DNA of 64,000 nt from Arthrobacter sp. U41 (GTDB taxonomy: Bacteria; Actinomycetota; Actinomycetes; Actinomycetales; Micrococcaceae), in assembly GCF_007679325.1 (NCBI RefSeq), contig NZ_VEGI01000007.1, positions 172,731-236,730 on the forward strand, in the 5' to 3' direction. Numbering within the stretch: position 1 is the first letter of the stretch; each line of letters opens with the position of its first letter. Made by a program: the position numbers and the translations under genes. Shown in pieces: positions 8,780 to 18,669 of the stretch. Below the pieces are notes generated by a model that searched no databases, had not been told where the DNA came from, and was given only the letters and a program-made list of their open reading frames with translations.

Positions 8780-11700
8780 ATGGCGAAACATCGCAAGATC
8801 CGAGGGGGGGTCGGCAACCCCCAAGTCAGAGGGAAGGCACCAGGTGTCACGCGCAAGTTCGCGGCCGGTGCCCTCGCTCTCCTGCTCAGTGTGGGGGTTG
8901 TCCCGACTGTCCTGGCGCCGGCGGTTTCCGCGGCGCCGACCGGTCAAGGATTCACGCTCAATGCCGGTGACATGCGGTTCATTCTGAAACAGATCAAGAT
9001 CGCTGAGAACCACGCCACCAAGGAAGACGCCCAGGGCAACGATGTCCCGGGCGCACCGCTGATGGGCTCCGGCCCGAACCAGATTGCCAACCCGCTGCTG
9101 CCCTACGGCCTCCGCACCGTAGACGGCACGGAGAACAACCTGGTAGAGGGCCAGAATCATTTCGGGTCCGCAAGCAGGGCTTTCCCGCGCCTCTCGGATC
9201 CTGAGTGGCGTACGCCGGCTACCGGGTCGGGCTACAAGTCGGTGAATACCAACGTCACGGACGGCAACCCTCGCTTCGTCAGCAATGTGATTGTGGACCA
9301 GACGGCCACCAACCCGGCCGCTGTTGCCGCTTCCGGCAAGGCGCACCGCACGGTGAACGACAGCCCGACGGCGGTGCCCTGTGATGGTGCGGGCCTCCCT
9401 GATGGCTGTGTTGCCGAGGGTGAGACCCTGGACATCCCGAACGTCACCACCGACTTCGGGCTCTCGCCGCCCTACAACGGCATGTTCGCGTTGTTCGGGC
9501 AGTTCTTCGATCACGGCGTGGATTTCACGAAGAAGACCAAGAACTACGTCATGATGCCGCTGGCCGAGGACGATCCGCTCTACGTGCCGGGCGGGCGTAC
9601 GAACTTCATGCTGCTGAACCGGTCTGAGAACCAGGCCGGTCCCGACGGGATCCTCGGCAACGCGGACGACATCCAGGACGCCACCAACACGGATTCACCG
9701 TGGGTGGACCAGAGCCAGACCTACGCGTCCCATCCCGCACACCAGGTGTTCCTGCGCGAATACACGCTGGCCGGCAACAAGCCGGTTGCCACCGGAGAAC
9801 TGATCGAGGGCGAACCGGGCGGTATGGCCACCTGGGCGCACGTCGAGAAGCAGGCACGGGAGCTCTTGGGCCTGGACCTGTCCGACTATGACATCGCCGA
9901 CATTCCCAAGATCGCCACCGACCAGTACGGCCGCTTCCTGCGCGGGCCCAACGGCCTCCCGCAGTACGAGACCGCCACAGGCCGGGTTGAAGGCAACCTG
10001 ACCACCCCGGTGGCACCGCCGGCCAACGTCAAGCGCATCGGGATCGCCTTCCTGGACGACATCGCACACAACGCGGCACCGTTCAACTCCCAGACCGGTG
10101 CTCCGTTGACGGCCGACAGCGACAGTGACCTTAACCCGGTCACCCAGCCGCTGGCTACTGCGAATACGTACGACAACGAGCAGCTGGCGGCACACTTCAT
10201 CGCCGGCGACGGACGTGTCAACGAGAACATCGGCCTGACGGCAATCCACCAGGTGTTCCACTCGGAGCACAACCGGCTGGTGGGCTACATGCAGGACCTG
10301 GTCACGACCCAGAACATCGACCTGAACGAGTGGAAGCTCCCCAACGGGGCGTGGAACGGTGAACGCCTGTTCCAGGCCGCACGCTATGTCACGGAGATGG
10401 AATACCAGCACATCGTCTTCGAGGACTTTGCGCGCAAGATCCAGCCGGCCATCAACCCGTTCAACGTGTTCACCCAGTCGGACACCGGAATCGACCCCGC
10501 GATCCACGCGGAGTTCGCCCACGCCACCTACCGGTTCGGGCACTCGATGCTGACCGAGACGATTGACCGGAAGACCAACAACGGCACCGACATCGGTATG
10601 CCGCTGCTGGATGCCTTCCTCAACCCGACGGCCTACTACGCCAGCACGGCGGGGAACCTGAACCCCAAGCAGGCGGCAGGGGCCATCGCCATGGGCATGA
10701 CGGACCAGGTCGGTGCGGAACTCGACGAGTTCGTGACCGACACCCTGCGGAACAACGTCCTGGGCCTGCCCCTGGACCTTGCCTCGCTGAACCTGGCCCG
10801 CGGCCGGGACACCGGCATCCCGTCCCTGAACAACTTCCGCTCCCAGCTGTTCAAGAGCACCGGCGAGTCCTCGCTGAAGCCCTACACCAGCTGGGTGGAT
10901 TTCGGCCAGAACCTGAAGCACCCGGATTCCGTGGTCAACTTCATGGCCGCCTACGGCACGCACCCGACCATCACGGCCGCAACGTCGATCGTGGACAAGC
11001 GGGCGGCTGCGCAGCGGCTGTTCGATATGGACACGGCGGACGCCGCCACACCGGCTGACTCCTTCGAGTTCGTCAACAGCACGGGCGCCTGGGAGACAGC
11101 GGCTACCGGCCTGAACAACGTCGACCTCTGGGTGGGCGGGCTCGCCGAGTACCAGAACCTCTTCGGCGGACTGCTGGGCTCAACGTTCAACTACATCTTT
11201 GAACGCCAGATGACGGACCTCCAGGACGGGGACCGCCTGTACTACCTTTCCCGCACTTCGGGCCTGAACCTGCGGACCCAGCTGGAAGGCAACTCCCTCT
11301 CCGAGCTCATCATGCGCAACACCGATGCATCGGCCCTCAAGGCTGACGTGTTCGGCGTCGCGGACTGCGAGTTCGAGATGGCCAACATCACCGCCACCAC
11401 CGGCAACTCGGTGGCCGATGATCCGGCCTCGGCCTGCGACGAATCCGCGCTCCTGATGCGGATGGCGGACGGCACCATCCGTTACCGCGTCAGCAACACT
11501 GTTGACCGTGCCGGGCTCAACGCCCAGTCCACGTTCAACGGACGGGACGACGCGCTGCCCGCGAATTCCGCGGTGGAGGCAGACCGGATCTGGGGCGGCA
11601 TCGACAATGACACCATCTGGGGCAACGGCGGTAACGACATCATCGAAGGCAGCGATGGCGCCGACGTCGTGCTCGGCGGTGATGGCAACGACCGGGTCAC

Positions 11701-13894
11701 GGATTCCCATGGTGACGACGTCCTCAAGGGCGGACCCGGCAACGACGCGATCGACGCCGGACCCGGCCTGGACATCATCATGTCCGGTGAGGGCGACGAC
11801 TTCTCCAACGGCGGCCTCAACGGCAACGAAACGTTCGCTGGTGAAGGCAACGACCTGGTCCTCTCCGGCGACGGACCGGACGCAGTGTTCGGCGGCGGCG
11901 GCGATGACTGGCAGGAAGGCGGAAACGCCAACGATCTGCTGCAGGGTGACAGCGGCGCACCGTTCTTCGACGACATCAACGCTCCGGGCCACGACGTCCT
12001 GATCGGTGATTCCGGTGAAGACGACTACGACGCCGAAGGCGGCGACGACGTGATGGTCGCCGGCCCCGGCATCGAACGCAACCACGGTGTCTTCGGCTTC
12101 GACTGGGTCACACACGCCCGCTCGATCGAAGCGGCCGATTCGGACATGCGCCAGATCATCGTTGACGGGCCGAACGCCCTCAAGGACCGCTTCCTCCTTG
12201 TCGAGGCCCTGTCGGGCTGGGACAAGAATGACGTGCTCCGCGGCGACGACGAGGTTCCGTCCGTTCCCAACACCGAGGTCAACGTCGAAGGCCTGACTAA
12301 CACGCTGGACGCGGCAGGCATTGCGCGGATCAACGGACTGGCGGGCCTGCTGCCTGCAGGTGCCACCGAATTCGGCGCCGGCAACATCATCATCGGCGGC
12401 TCCGGCAGCGACGAGATCTGGGGCAACGGCGCCGATGACATCATCGACGGCGACAAGTGGCTCAACGTCCGGCTCAGTGTTGTTGACGACCAGGGTGCCC
12501 AGGTCAGGACCGTAACAAGCCTGACCGAGATCCAGGCCGACATCATGGCGGGCCGGATCGATCCCGGAAACGTGAAGATCGTGCGGGAGATCCTCTCCAC
12601 CCCGGGCGAAGCCGATGTTGACACGGCCGCGTTCTCCGGGGCCATGGACGAGTACGACATCGCCACCGTCAACGGCGTCACCACCGTGGAGCATGTGGGC
12701 GGCAGGGCGGAAGATGGCACCGACCGGATCACCAACGTTGAGAAGCTGCGGTTCTCCGATCAGACCATCGACGTTGTCCCGGTCGTTGTCGAGGCGCCCG
12801 CTGCCCCCGCTGCCCCCACGGCAGTTGGCGGCAACACCACGGCGACGGTGAGCTTCGCGGCACCTGACGGTGCCGAGTCGATCAACATCGTGGTCCGCAC
12901 CGGTACCACCGATGTCAGGACCGTCGAAGGGATCGCCGCCACGGAAACAAGCCTGGTGGTGGTGGGCCTGACCAACGGCACCGCCTACAACTTCCAGGTT
13001 GAGGCAGTCAATGCAGGTGGCACCAGCCCGCGGTCCGCGGCATCGAATGTGGTGACACCCATTGCGGCGCTCACCGGTCCGGCTGCGATAGCGACACCTC
13101 TGATCGCTGCCCGGGCAGCCATTACGCCGAAGCTGGGCGCAGCCACCGGACCGGTGGTCTGTGGCATCAAGGACGGCGGCTGCTACCAGAAGTTCCAGGG
13201 CGGCGACATCCACTGGTCGCAGGCCACCGGAGCGCAGGCAACCTACGGAGCCATCAAGACCCGTTGGGCAAGCCTCAGCTACGAGAACGGCAAGCTGGGC
13301 TACCCGACAGGTGGCGAAGTCTGCGGCATCAAGAACAACGGGTGCTACCAGAAGTTCCAGGGCGGCGACATCCACTGGACGTCGGCCACGGGGGCGCAGG
13401 CAACGTACGGAGCCATCAAGACCCGTTGGGCAAGCCTCGGCTATGAGAACGGTAAGCTGGGCTACCCGACAGGTGGCGAGGTCTGCGGCATCAAGAACAA
13501 CGGGTGCTACCAGAAGTTCCAGGGCGGCGACATCCACTGGACGTCGGCCACGGGGGCGCAGGCCACCTATGGAGCCATCAAGACCCGTTGGGCAAGCCTC
13601 GGCTATGAGAACGGCAAGCTGGGCTACCCGACAGGTGGCGAGGTCTGTGGCATCAAGAACAACGGGTGCTACCAGCGGTTCCAGGGCGGCGACATCCACT
13701 GGTCGCCGGCCACCGGAGCACAGGCGACATGGGGTGCGATCCGGACCCTGTGGGGAAGCCTCGGCTATGAAAACGGCCGGCTGGGCTACCCCGTCACCGG
13801 CGAGAACTGCGGCCTGGCCGGCGGGGGGTGCACCCAGCGCTTCCAGGGCGGGAACATCAATTACACCCCCGCCAGGGGCGCGTACCTCGGCTAG
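8780..13894 (+). CDS. Secreted animal-type heme peroxidase with RTX, Fn3 and LGFP repeats
   Basis: Exported 1704-residue protein. The ATG at 8780 follows GGAGG (8767-8771). A long twin-arginine-free signal peptide ends near AVSA-AP (~residue 51). The peroxidase domain (~55-830) keeps the mammalian-peroxidase layout: distal Q241/D244/H245 (GQFFDHG), catalytic R479 with E482 (GDGRVNEN), proximal H588 (YRFGHSM). D244 and E482 align with the residues that esterify heme in myeloperoxidase; the position of its Met243 is Asn here. RTX nonapeptides (GGxGNDxI type) fill ~935-1100 and ~1204-1225. An Fn3-like domain spans ~1340-1430. Four full 54-residue LGFP repeats and a partial fifth (~1460-1704) probably hold the protein on the wall. 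Calcium would fold the RTX part after export. The biological substrate (halide, phenol or peroxide defence) is unknown. Confidence 0.92.
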   Translation: MAKHRKIRGGVGNPQVRGKAPGVTRKFAAGALALLLSVGVVPTVLAPAVSAAPTGQGFTLNAGDMRFILKQIKIAENHATKEDAQGNDVPGAPLMGSGPNQIANPLLPYGLRTVDGTENNLVEGQNHFGSASRAFPRLSDPEWRTPATGSGYKSVNTNVTDGNPRFVSNVIVDQTATNPAAVAASGKAHRTVNDSPTAVPCDGAGLPDGCVAEGETLDIPNVTTDFGLSPPYNGMFALFGQFFDHGVDFTKKTKNYVMMPLAEDDPLYVPGGRTNFMLLNRSENQAGPDGILGNADDIQDATNTDSPWVDQSQTYASHPAHQVFLREYTLAGNKPVATGELIEGEPGGMATWAHVEKQARELLGLDLSDYDIADIPKIATDQYGRFLRGPNGLPQYETATGRVEGNLTTPVAPPANVKRIGIAFLDDIAHNAAPFNSQTGAPLTADSDSDLNPVTQPLATANTYDNEQLAAHFIAGDGRVNENIGLTAIHQVFHSEHNRLVGYMQDLVTTQNIDLNEWKLPNGAWNGERLFQAARYVTEMEYQHIVFEDFARKIQPAINPFNVFTQSDTGIDPAIHAEFAHATYRFGHSMLTETIDRKTNNGTDIGMPLLDAFLNPTAYYASTAGNLNPKQAAGAIAMGMTDQVGAELDEFVTDTLRNNVLGLPLDLASLNLARGRDTGIPSLNNFRSQLFKSTGESSLKPYTSWVDFGQNLKHPDSVVNFMAAYGTHPTITAATSIVDKRAAAQRLFDMDTADAATPADSFEFVNSTGAWETAATGLNNVDLWVGGLAEYQNLFGGLLGSTFNYIFERQMTDLQDGDRLYYLSRTSGLNLRTQLEGNSLSELIMRNTDASALKADVFGVADCEFEMANITATTGNSVADDPASACDESALLMRMADGTIRYRVSNTVDRAGLNAQSTFNGRDDALPANSAVEADRIWGGIDNDTIWGNGGNDIIEGSDGADVVLGGDGNDRVTDSHGDDVLKGGPGNDAIDAGPGLDIIMSGEGDDFSNGGLNGNETFAGEGNDLVLSGDGPDAVFGGGGDDWQEGGNANDLLQGDSGAPFFDDINAPGHDVLIGDSGEDDYDAEGGDDVMVAGPGIERNHGVFGFDWVTHARSIEAADSDMRQIIVDGPNALKDRFLLVEALSGWDKNDVLRGDDEVPSVPNTEVNVEGLTNTLDAAGIARINGLAGLLPAGATEFGAGNIIIGGSGSDEIWGNGADDIIDGDKWLNVRLSVVDDQGAQVRTVTSLTEIQADIMAGRIDPGNVKIVREILSTPGEADVDTAAFSGAMDEYDIATVNGVTTVEHVGGRAEDGTDRITNVEKLRFSDQTIDVVPVVVEAPAAPAAPTAVGGNTTATVSFAAPDGAESINIVVRTGTTDVRTVEGIAATETSLVVVGLTNGTAYNFQVEAVNAGGTSPRSAASNVVTPIAALTGPAAIATPLIAARAAITPKLGAATGPVVCGIKDGGCYQKFQGGDIHWSQATGAQATYGAIKTRWASLSYENGKLGYPTGGEVCGIKNNGCYQKFQGGDIHWTSATGAQATYGAIKTRWASLGYENGKLGYPTGGEVCGIKNNGCYQKFQGGDIHWTSATGAQATYGAIKTRWASLGYENGKLGYPTGGEVCGIKNNGCYQRFQGGDIHWSPATGAQATWGAIRTLWGSLGYENGRLGYPVTGENCGLAGGGCTQRFQGGNINYTPARGAYLG
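13157..13894 (+). repeat. 162-bp tandem repeat encoding LGFP units
   Basis: Copies begin at 13157, 13319, 13481 and 13643, with a partial fifth at 13805, an exact 162-nt (54-codon) period. Copies 2 and 3 differ at only about four bases, all silent. This implies recent duplication or gene conversion. Each unit has the Cys pair VCGIK..GCYQKFQGG and ends LGYPTGGE. Confidence 0.93.
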
Positions 13895-13915
13895 CAGCAC
13901 TCTCCAAGCAGCATA

Positions 13916-13951
13916 AAAGACAGGCCCCGGAACTTCCGGGGCCTGTCTTTG
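13916..13951 (+). terminator. Terminator after heme peroxidase
   Basis: A long GC-rich hairpin (AAAGACAGGCCCCGG paired with CCGGGGCCTGTCTTT, 5-nt loop AACTT) ends in TTT just after the peroxidase stop. The A-run on the left arm would also let it work for the other strand. Confidence 0.8.
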
Positions 13952-14061
13952 TGCGTGCCGCCGGCGTGACGGGGGCGGTAGGCTGGGAGCACCCGGGATT
14001 CTCGCGAATTTCGGCTATTCGTGTTGCCTGCATCCCCGTGATCCCTCCAGGAGCTTCCGCC

Positions 14062-17000
14062 ATGAGCCTCAACGGCCCCTCACTCACCGGTCTGCGCCGT
14101 GTCCTCACCGAAGACCGGAATTTTGCCCGCGTCCGGGCCGAAGCCGCCCGTGGGTTCGCCGCGCGCAGCGAGGATTACCAGATCAGCGCCCCCGCCGGCC
14201 TGCGCTCGGCGCTGCTCGCTGAAATGGCGGACGGGCTAACCGCGCTAGCGGATAACACAGCAGAAAACACTGTGGATGCGGACAGCACAGCGGAGGGCAG
14301 CGGCAGCCGCCGCGCGCCGGTCGTCCTGGCAGTCACCGCCACCGGCCGCGAAGCCGAGGACCTCACCGAAGCGCTGCGCGCGTTCCTCCCCGCCGACGCC
14401 GTCGCCGAGTTCCCCAGCTGGGAGACCCTCCCGCACGAACGGCTTTCACCGCGCTCGGACACGGTGGGCCGGCGCCTGTCGGTGCTGCGCCGGCTTGCGC
14501 ACCCCGAAACGTCCACGGGCGGCGCGCTGCGCGTCGTCGTGGCCCCGGTGCGCGCCGTAATGCAGCCGATAGTGGCGGGACTGGGAGAGCTGGTCCCGGT
14601 CACCCTGACAGTGGGCCAGGAGGTTCCGTTCAGCGATGTGGTCCGCAGCCTCGCGGACGCCGCCTACGCCCGGGTGGACATGGTGACCCGGCGCGGCGAA
14701 TTCGCCGTCCGCGGCGGCATGCTGGATGTTTTCCCGCCCACCGAGGACCACCCTATCCGGGTGGAGTTCTTTGGCGACGAGGTGGACCAGATGCGCTGGT
14801 TCGCCGTCGCCGACCAGCGCTCGCTGACAGCGCCCGGCGTGCACCACCCCACCGAACTGCACGCCCCGCCGTGCCGCGAAATCCTCATCACCCCCTCCGT
14901 GATGTCTCGCGCAGCGACGCTGAAGTCGCAGCTTCCGGCCGCCGCGGACATGCTGGAGAAGATCGCCGGCGGCATCGCCGTGGAGGGCATGGAATCGCTG
15001 GCCCCGGTGCTGGTGGACGCCATGGTGCCGTTCCTGGACCAGTTCCCGGCCGGTTCCATGGCGGTGGTGATCGAACCGGAGAAGGTCCGGACCCGCGCCC
15101 ATGACCTCGCCGCCACGAACGAGGAATTCCTCGAGGCGGCGTGGTCCACGGCGTCCGACGGCGGTACCGCGCCTCTGGACCTGGGTTCAGCGGCGTCGGC
15201 GGCCCTGCATTCGGCCAGCTTCCGCTCGCTCACCGAAACCCGCTCGGCAGCCCTCGCGCACGAGGTGTCCTGGTGGTCCATCACCTCGCTGGCCACCGAC
15301 GAGGAACTGCTGCCCGACGTCGACGTCCTCAACCTCCACGCCCGCGAACCCCGCGGCTACCAGGGCGACGTCGCCGAAATGATGGACTTCATCGGCTCCC
15401 ACGTGCGCGAGCAGTGGCGCATCGTCGTCGTCACCGAAGGCCCCGGCCCCGCCCAGCGCCTCGCCGAACTCTTCCACGACAACGACATCCCGTGCGCCCG
15501 GGTGGACACCCTCGACGACGAACCCCAGGCCGGGCTGATCGAGGTGACCACGGCCGCCGTCGGACGCGGTTTTGTCCTGGAGCCGCTCAAGCTGGCCCTG
15601 CTGACCGAGGCTGACCTGCTGGGCCGCACCTCCGCCGGTTCCACCAAGGACATGCGCCGGATGCCCTCGAAGCGCCGGAACGCCGTCGATCCGCTGCAGC
15701 TGGTGGCCGGGGACTCGGTGGTGCACGAACAGCACGGCATCGGCCGGTTCGTGGAGCTGATCCAGCGAAAGGTAGCTGGTGGCGGGGACGGTGTGCGCGA
15801 ATACCTGGTCCTGGAATACGCGCCGTCCAAACGCGGCGCCCCGGGCGACCGGCTCTTTGTGCCCACCGACCAGCTGGACCAGGTCACCCGCTACGTCGGC
15901 GGGGACACGCCGGCGCTGAGCAAGATGGGCGGCGCGGACTGGGCCAGCACCAAGTCCAAGGCGCGCAAGGCCGTCAAGGAAATCGCCGGCGAACTCATCC
16001 GGCTGTACTCGGCCCGGATGGCCTCCCGCGGCTACGCCTTCGGCGCGGACACGCCGTGGCAGCGTGAGCTCGAGGAAGCATTCCCGTATGTGGAAACCCC
16101 GGACCAGCTGACCACCATCAACGAGGTCAAGGCGGACATGGAGCGCGAAATCCCCATGGACCGGCTGATCTCCGGCGACGTCGGCTACGGCAAGACCGAG
16201 ATCGCGGTCCGGGCAGCGTTCAAAGCGGTGCAGGACGGCAAGCAGGTCGCCGTGCTGGTGCCGACCACCCTGCTGGCCCAGCAGCACTACGAGACGTTCA
16301 CGGAACGGTTCTCCGGGTTCCCGCTGGTGGTCAAGCCGCTGTCCCGCTTCCAGAGCGGCAAGGAGGCCAAGGAGACCGCCGAGGGGGTCAAGGCCGGTTC
16401 CGTGGATGTGGTGATCGGCACGCACCGGCTGCTGTCCAAGGACTTCGGGTTCAAGGACCTCGGCCTGGTGATCGTGGACGAGGAGCAGCGTTTCGGCGTC
16501 GAGCACAAGGAGGCGCTGAAGAAGATGCGCACCAACGTGGACGTCCTGGCGATGAGCGCCACCCCGATCCCGCGCACCCTGGAGATGTCGCTGACCGGCA
16601 TCCGCGAGACCTCCACCCTGGCCACCCCGCCGGAGGAACGGCACCCGGTGCTGACCTATGTGGGCCCGTACACGGACAAGCAGACGTCCGCCGCGATCCG
16701 CCGCGAACTCATGCGCGAGGGCCAGGTGTTCTTCGTGCACAACAGGGTCTCCACGATCGACCGCACCGCCGCGAAGATCCGGGAGCTCGTGCCGGAAGCC
16801 CGAGTGGAGGTGGCACACGGGCAGATGTCCGAGAGCCGGCTGGAGCAGATCATCGTGGACTTCTGGGAAAAGCGCTTCGACGTCCTGGTCTGCACCACCA
16901 TCATCGAGACCGGACTGGACATTTCCAACGCCAACACCCTGATCGTGGACGGGGCGGACAAGTACGGGCTCTCCCAGCTGCACCAGCTGCGCGGACGCGT

Positions 17001-17760
17001 GGGCCGCGGCCGCGAACGCGCCTACGCCTACTTCCTGTACCCCTCGGAGAAGCCGCTGGGCGAAGTGGCGCTGGAACGGCTCAAAGCCGTGGCCACCCAC
17101 AACGAGCTCGGCGCCGGGATGCAGCTGGCCATGAAGGACCTCGAGATCCGCGGTGCCGGCAACCTGCTGGGCGGCGAGCAGTCCGGCCACATCCAGGGCG
17201 TCGGCTTTGACCTCTACATCCGTCTGGTGGGCGAGGCCGTCTCGGAGTACCGGGGAGACGCTGAGGAGAAGGCCGCGGAAATGAAGATCGAGCTGCCGGT
17301 CAACGCGCACCTGCCGCACGACTACGTCCCGGGCGAACGGCTCCGCCTCGAGGCCTACCGCAAGCTCGCCTCGGCCATCAGCTACGAGGCGATCGAGGAG
17401 GTGCTCGCCGAACTCGTGGACCGCTACGGCGAACTGCCGCTGCCCGCGAAGAACCTGATCGACGTCGCCCGCTTCCGGGTGGGCGCCCGCGAAGCCGGGC
17501 TCAGTGACGTCGCGCTGCAGGGCAACTTCATCAAGTTCTCCCCGGCGCAGCTGCCGGAGTCCAAACTCATGCGGCTCACCCGGATGTACTCCGGCTCGCA
17601 GTCCAAGCCCGCCCTGGACGCGGTGCTCATCCCGAAGCCCAAGACCGCCAGGATCGGCGGCCGCGACCTGCAGGACGCCGAGATCCTCGAATGGGCCAAC
17701 GGCGTCATCCGCAACATCTTCTCCGACGCCGCGGTACCCGTCTCCCCGACGGGGAGCTAA
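14062..17760 (+). CDS. mfd: Transcription-repair coupling factor Mfd
   Basis: Protein of 1232 residues, normal for Mfd. It removes stalled RNA polymerase and recruits UvrA. Order of domains: UvrB-like N-terminal module (~1-400), CarD-like RNAP-interaction domain (~550-650, SVVHEQHGIGRFVEL), RecG-like translocase with Walker A GDVGYGKTE at ~705 and box II DEEQRFG at ~806, helicase C half with RGRVGRGRERAY, and C-terminal TRCF domain (LPHDYVPGERLRLEAYRKLA). The ATG at 14062 has AGGAG 8 nt upstream and begins MSLNGPSLTGLRR; longer readings run back into the previous terminator. Residues ~55-80 are a variable insertion rich in Ala, Asp and Thr. The next gene starts 6 nt after the stop. Confidence 0.97.
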   Translation: MSLNGPSLTGLRRVLTEDRNFARVRAEAARGFAARSEDYQISAPAGLRSALLAEMADGLTALADNTAENTVDADSTAEGSGSRRAPVVLAVTATGREAEDLTEALRAFLPADAVAEFPSWETLPHERLSPRSDTVGRRLSVLRRLAHPETSTGGALRVVVAPVRAVMQPIVAGLGELVPVTLTVGQEVPFSDVVRSLADAAYARVDMVTRRGEFAVRGGMLDVFPPTEDHPIRVEFFGDEVDQMRWFAVADQRSLTAPGVHHPTELHAPPCREILITPSVMSRAATLKSQLPAAADMLEKIAGGIAVEGMESLAPVLVDAMVPFLDQFPAGSMAVVIEPEKVRTRAHDLAATNEEFLEAAWSTASDGGTAPLDLGSAASAALHSASFRSLTETRSAALAHEVSWWSITSLATDEELLPDVDVLNLHAREPRGYQGDVAEMMDFIGSHVREQWRIVVVTEGPGPAQRLAELFHDNDIPCARVDTLDDEPQAGLIEVTTAAVGRGFVLEPLKLALLTEADLLGRTSAGSTKDMRRMPSKRRNAVDPLQLVAGDSVVHEQHGIGRFVELIQRKVAGGGDGVREYLVLEYAPSKRGAPGDRLFVPTDQLDQVTRYVGGDTPALSKMGGADWASTKSKARKAVKEIAGELIRLYSARMASRGYAFGADTPWQRELEEAFPYVETPDQLTTINEVKADMEREIPMDRLISGDVGYGKTEIAVRAAFKAVQDGKQVAVLVPTTLLAQQHYETFTERFSGFPLVVKPLSRFQSGKEAKETAEGVKAGSVDVVIGTHRLLSKDFGFKDLGLVIVDEEQRFGVEHKEALKKMRTNVDVLAMSATPIPRTLEMSLTGIRETSTLATPPEERHPVLTYVGPYTDKQTSAAIRRELMREGQVFFVHNRVSTIDRTAAKIRELVPEARVEVAHGQMSESRLEQIIVDFWEKRFDVLVCTTIIETGLDISNANTLIVDGADKYGLSQLHQLRGRVGRGRERAYAYFLYPSEKPLGEVALERLKAVATHNELGAGMQLAMKDLEIRGAGNLLGGEQSGHIQGVGFDLYIRLVGEAVSEYRGDAEEKAAEMKIELPVNAHLPHDYVPGERLRLEAYRKLASAISYEAIEEVLAELVDRYGELPLPAKNLIDVARFRVGAREAGLSDVALQGNFIKFSPAQLPESKLMRLTRMYSGSQSKPALDAVLIPKPKTARIGGRDLQDAEILEWANGVIRNIFSDAAVPVSPTGS

Positions 17761-17766
17761 CCGTTG

Positions 17767-18597
17767 ATGGGAGGACACCACGCCGCGTCGGGAGCCGCGG
17801 CGTGGGTGGCTATTGCCTCGACGGGGCCGTACACGCTGGGCTGGTATCCGCTCGACGCGACCGGGATTGTGATCGGCGGGATGGCGACGGCGGGAACGGC
17901 CCTGGTCTGCGACTGGGACCACCGCTCCAGCACCGTGGCGCATGCGCTGCCGCCGCTGTCGAACGTGATCGCCGTCGGGATCGAAAACGTCTCCGGCGGG
18001 CACCGGCAGGGCACACACTCCCTGCTGGGTGCGGCGTTCTTTGTGCTGCTCGCGGCGCTGGCCGGGCAGTTCCAGCTGCAGACGGACTGGGGGCTGCTGT
18101 CCGTGGGCGCCGGGCTGCTGTGCATGTTCATGATCAACATCGCCGCGAAGGCCCTCAAGCTGTTCCCGAAGTACGGCTGGATCAGCAACTGGGTCTTCGC
18201 CCTCACCATGGCAGGGCTGGTGACCTGGTTCGCGCCCGATCAGTGGACCTGGCTGCCGGTCTCGATGCTGACCGGGGTTTTGGTCCACATCGTCGGGGAC
18301 ATGATCACCACCGGGGGAGTGCCGCTGCTGTGGCCCATCGTGATCAAGCCGCCGAAGCTGCTGCGGAAACTGCCGCTGCTCAGGAACGTCTGGAAAGCCA
18401 ACGGGGCGTTCTCCATCCCGCTGCTGGGGCGTGCCGGCTCGCGGCGGGAATGGTTCGTCCTGATCCCCGTCAGCGCCTACGCGATGGTCGGTATGTTCGG
18501 CGCGGCGCTGGCGCTGGCCAAGGTGCACTGGCCCGCCGCCGTCGCCCTGGGGACCGGGCTGATCAACGGCCTGTTCGCTCTGCTGGCCGCGGCGTAG
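17767..18597 (+). CDS. YdjM-like membrane-bound metal-dependent hydrolase
   Basis: Protein of 276 residues with about six hydrophobic segments and an N-terminal GGHHAASGAAAW motif. The histidines and the internal D-x-DH (CDWDHRSS) and GGHRQGTHS motifs match the YdjM/PF04307 inner-membrane family, named for predicted metal ligands. The ATG at 17767 has GGGGAG inside the end of mfd; a TTG one codon earlier is also possible. It starts 6 nt after mfd and is probably read from the same transcript. E. coli YdjM is LexA-regulated, but no SOS box is visible here. The biochemical role is not established. Confidence 0.83.
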   Translation: MGGHHAASGAAAWVAIASTGPYTLGWYPLDATGIVIGGMATAGTALVCDWDHRSSTVAHALPPLSNVIAVGIENVSGGHRQGTHSLLGAAFFVLLAALAGQFQLQTDWGLLSVGAGLLCMFMINIAAKALKLFPKYGWISNWVFALTMAGLVTWFAPDQWTWLPVSMLTGVLVHIVGDMITTGGVPLLWPIVIKPPKLLRKLPLLRNVWKANGAFSIPLLGRAGSRREWFVLIPVSAYAMVGMFGAALALAKVHWPAAVALGTGLINGLFALLAAA

Positions 18598-18620
18598 CCC
18601 TTTAGATACCCGCCTAAACG

Positions 18621-18650
18621 ACTGAAGCCCCGGAAATCCGGGGCTTCAGT
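18621..18650. terminator. Bidirectional terminator hairpin
   Basis: A perfect 13-bp stem (ACTGAAGCCCCGG / CCGGGGCTTCAGT) has an AAAT loop. It lies between the convergent YdjM-like gene and the small membrane gene. Flanking T/A tracts are short, so efficiency is uncertain. Confidence 0.7.
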
Positions 18651-18669
18651 CATTTAAAGTATCTGGTGC

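Noticed and set aside
13157..13894. Regular direct repeats considered as a CRISPR array
   Set aside because: Period is 162 nt with no unique spacers, the whole unit is coding, and no cas genes are present.
11180..13900. A 906-residue open frame antisense to the heme peroxidase gene
   Set aside because: Its composition mirrors the RTX and LGFP codons of the plus strand, there is no ribosome site, and no recognisable domain. The plus-strand gene has clear catalytic residues.
15187..18528. A 1113-residue open frame antisense to mfd
   Set aside because: Typical GC-rich shadow frame. mfd on the other strand is complete with all motifs.
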